Source of the DNA: Desulfuromusa sp.
GTDB taxonomy: Bacteria; Desulfobacterota; Desulfuromonadia; Desulfuromonadales; Geopsychrobacteraceae
Reading direction: 5' to 3'
Assembly: GCA_030590745.1 (NCBI GenBank)
Contig: JAUVCS010000001.1
Coordinates: forward strand, 1 to 18,906
Length of the DNA: 18,906 bases
Below the pieces are notes generated by a model. It saw only the letters and a list, made by a program, of their open reading frames with translations, was not told the DNA's origin and searched no databases. Shown here one piece after another: positions 17,506-18,906 of this stretch (position 1 is the first letter of the stretch; each line of letters begins with the position of its first letter). Made by a program: the position numbers and the translations under genes.

Positions 17506-18906
17506 ATGAGCGAAGACACAAAAAAAATTATCTATTCGATGATGCGGGTCAGCAAAAGCTACAACAAGCAACCGATCATTAAAGATATTTCCCTCTCCTA
17601 TTTCTACGGTGCAAAAATTGGCGTTTTGGGATTGAACGGCTCAGGAAAATCGACACTGCTACGGATTATGGCAGGAGTTGATAAAGAGTTTAACGGCGAG
17701 GCGGTCCTCTCTGAGGGATACAGTGTCGGCTTTCTGGAGCAGGAACCGCAACTGGATGAAAATAAAACCGTCCGCGACACGGTCAAAGAGGGAGTCCAGG
17801 AAACCGTTGACCTGCTGGCAGAATTTGAGGAGATCAACAACGCCTTCGCCGACCCGGATTGTGACATGGATAAACTCCTGGCACGCCAGGCCGAAGTGCA
17901 GGATAAGCTGGATGCTGCCGATGCATGGGAGCTGGATTCCCGTCTGGAACTGGCCGAAGAGGCGCTCCGCTGCCCACCCCCTGAAACACTCATAAAAATT
18001 CTATCCGGGGGAGAAAAACGCCGCGTCGCCCTGTGCCGCCTGTTATTGCAGAAACCAGATATTCTCCTCCTTGATGAACCGACCAACCATCTGGATGCCG
18101 AAACAGTCGCCTGGCTGGAACAGCATCTACAGCACTATCCGGGAACCGTTATCGCCGTAACTCACGACCGTTATTTCCTCGATAATGTTGCCGGTTGGAT
18201 TCTGGAGCTGGATCGTGGTCAGGGAATCCCCTGGAAAGGGAACTATTCCAGTTGGCTGGAGCAAAAACAGGAACGCCTGCGCAAAGAAGAGAAAACCGAA
18301 AGCAAACGGCAGCAGACCCTGAAACATGAACTGGAATGGATCCGCATGTCCCCCAAAGGGCGTCACGCCAAATCCCAGGCACGGATTACATCTTACGAGC
18401 AACTTCTCGGCAACGCCGGGTTGGAAAAAGAGAAAACCCTGGAACTCTACATTCCACCGGGTCCCCGCTTAGGCGGGGTAGTTGTTGAAGCAACCGAAGT
18501 CAGCAAAGGATTTGATCAGCGACTGTTGATTGATAACCTCAGTTTCAACCTTCCAGCCGGTGGTATTGTCGGGGTCATTGGACCGAATGGTGCCGGCAAA
18601 TCAACTTTGTTCAATATGATTATCGGCAAAGAACAGGCCGACAGCGGTCAGTTCAAGGTGGGTGAAACGGTGCAGCTCGGCTATGTCGATCAAGAACGCG
18701 AACTGAATCGCGACAAAACCATCTGGGAAGAGGTCACCGGTGGGCAGGATACACTGCAAATTGGCGGACAGTCAGTCAATTCCCGTGCCTACGTTGCCCG
18801 TTTCAATTTTTCTGGCAGTGACCAGCAAAAAAAGGTCGGGGTGCTGTCCGGTGGCGAACGTAATAGGGTTCATCTGGCCAAAATGCTTCGTGAAGAAGCC
18901 AATGTT
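17506..18906 (+). CDS. ettA: ABC-F protein, energy-dependent translational throttle EttA (3' end cut by window edge)
   Basis: EttA is a soluble ABC-F ATPase that binds the ribosomal E site and gates entry into elongation according to ATP/ADP levels. The 467 codons present include nucleotide-binding domain 1 with Walker [10 protein letters not shown] (about 41-49), the short arm region after [10 protein letters not shown] (about 80-135), signature [11 protein letters not shown] (about 166) and Walker [18 protein letters not shown]. The linker follows (about 240-320) with the EttA-like [11 protein letters not shown]. Then come [11 protein letters not shown], a second Walker [10 protein letters not shown] (about 359) and second signature [15 protein letters not shown] at the very end. 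The second Walker B and C-terminus are outside. The LEQ-rich arm and the IPPGPRLG motif separate it from UUP, YheS and antibiotic-resistance ABC-F types. The start ATG has AAAGGA seven bases upstream. Confidence 0.93.
   Translation, partial: MSEDTKKIIYSMMRVSKSYNKQPIIKDISLSYFYGAKIGVLGLNGSGKSTLLRIMAGVDKEFNGEAVLSEGYSVGFLEQEPQLDENKTVRDTVKEGVQETVDLLAEFEEINNAFADPDCDMDKLLARQAEVQDKLDAADAWELDSRLELAEEALRCPPPETLIKILSGGEKRRVALCRLLLQKPDILLLDEPTNHLDAETVAWLEQHLQHYPGTVIAVTHDRYFLDNVAGWILELDRGQGIPWKGNYSSWLEQKQERLRKEEKTESKRQQTLKHELEWIRMSPKGRHAKSQARITSYEQLLGNAGLEKEKTLELYIPPGPRLGGVVVEATEVSKGFDQRLLIDNLSFNLPAGGIVGVIGPNGAGKSTLFNMIIGKEQADSGQFKVGETVQLGYVDQERELNRDKTIWEEVTGGQDTLQIGGQSVNSRAYVARFNFSGSDQQKKVGVLSGGERNRVHLAKMLREEANV

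Overview
The window reads as a chromosomal core region of a Gram-negative, Kdo-LPS-producing bacterium. The best fit is a Desulfuromonadia/Geobacter-type deltaproteobacterium. The order pyrG-kdsA-kdsD-kdsC-lptC-lptA-lptB-rpoN, and a phoH-(7TM-HD phosphohydrolase)-ybeY-corC-lnt block, are familiar from that group. This assignment comes from gene order and protein features recalled from memory, not from a database search; the genus is not determined. I see no tRNA or rRNA gene, insertion sequence, CRISPR array, prophage gene or other sign of recent transfer. Coding density is very high and the longest gap between genes is about 175 bases.

Region 1 (about 1-13,849, minus strand) is one long run of twelve complete genes plus a truncated rpoN, read from right to left. 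It starts at a good sigma-70 promoter near 13,891-13,919. First come phoH, a 7TM-HD cyclic-dinucleotide phosphodiesterase-like gene, ybeY, corC, lnt and kdsB (RNA processing, nucleotide signalling, lipoprotein acylation, CMP-Kdo synthesis). After a 160-base gap with its own promoter follow pyrG, kdsA, kdsD, kdsC, lptC, lptA, lptB and rpoN. Together these hold the whole Kdo route (KdsD, KdsA, KdsC, KdsB), the enzyme that makes the CTP used by KdsB, and the LptC/LptA/LptB part of the LPS export machine. Almost every junction is a stop/start overlap, so translation is probably coupled. rpoN (sigma-54) runs off the left edge, and its start is preceded by a perfect stem-loop.

Region 2 (about 13,850-18,906, plus strand) is divergent. 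An extended -10 promoter drives a 726-residue protein with C-terminal HEAT-like repeats, overlapping by four bases an HD-GYP (c-di-GMP phosphodiesterase type) gene. The two proteins share a related N-terminal domain of about 110 residues that I cannot name. This is the most interesting observation in the window. An ABC-F translation factor (ettA) follows and is cut by the right edge.

Taken together the window is mostly well-known envelope and housekeeping biology. The less described parts are the HEAT/HD-GYP pair with its shared domain, a 101-base overlap between the 7TM-HD gene and ybeY, and the structured leader of rpoN.
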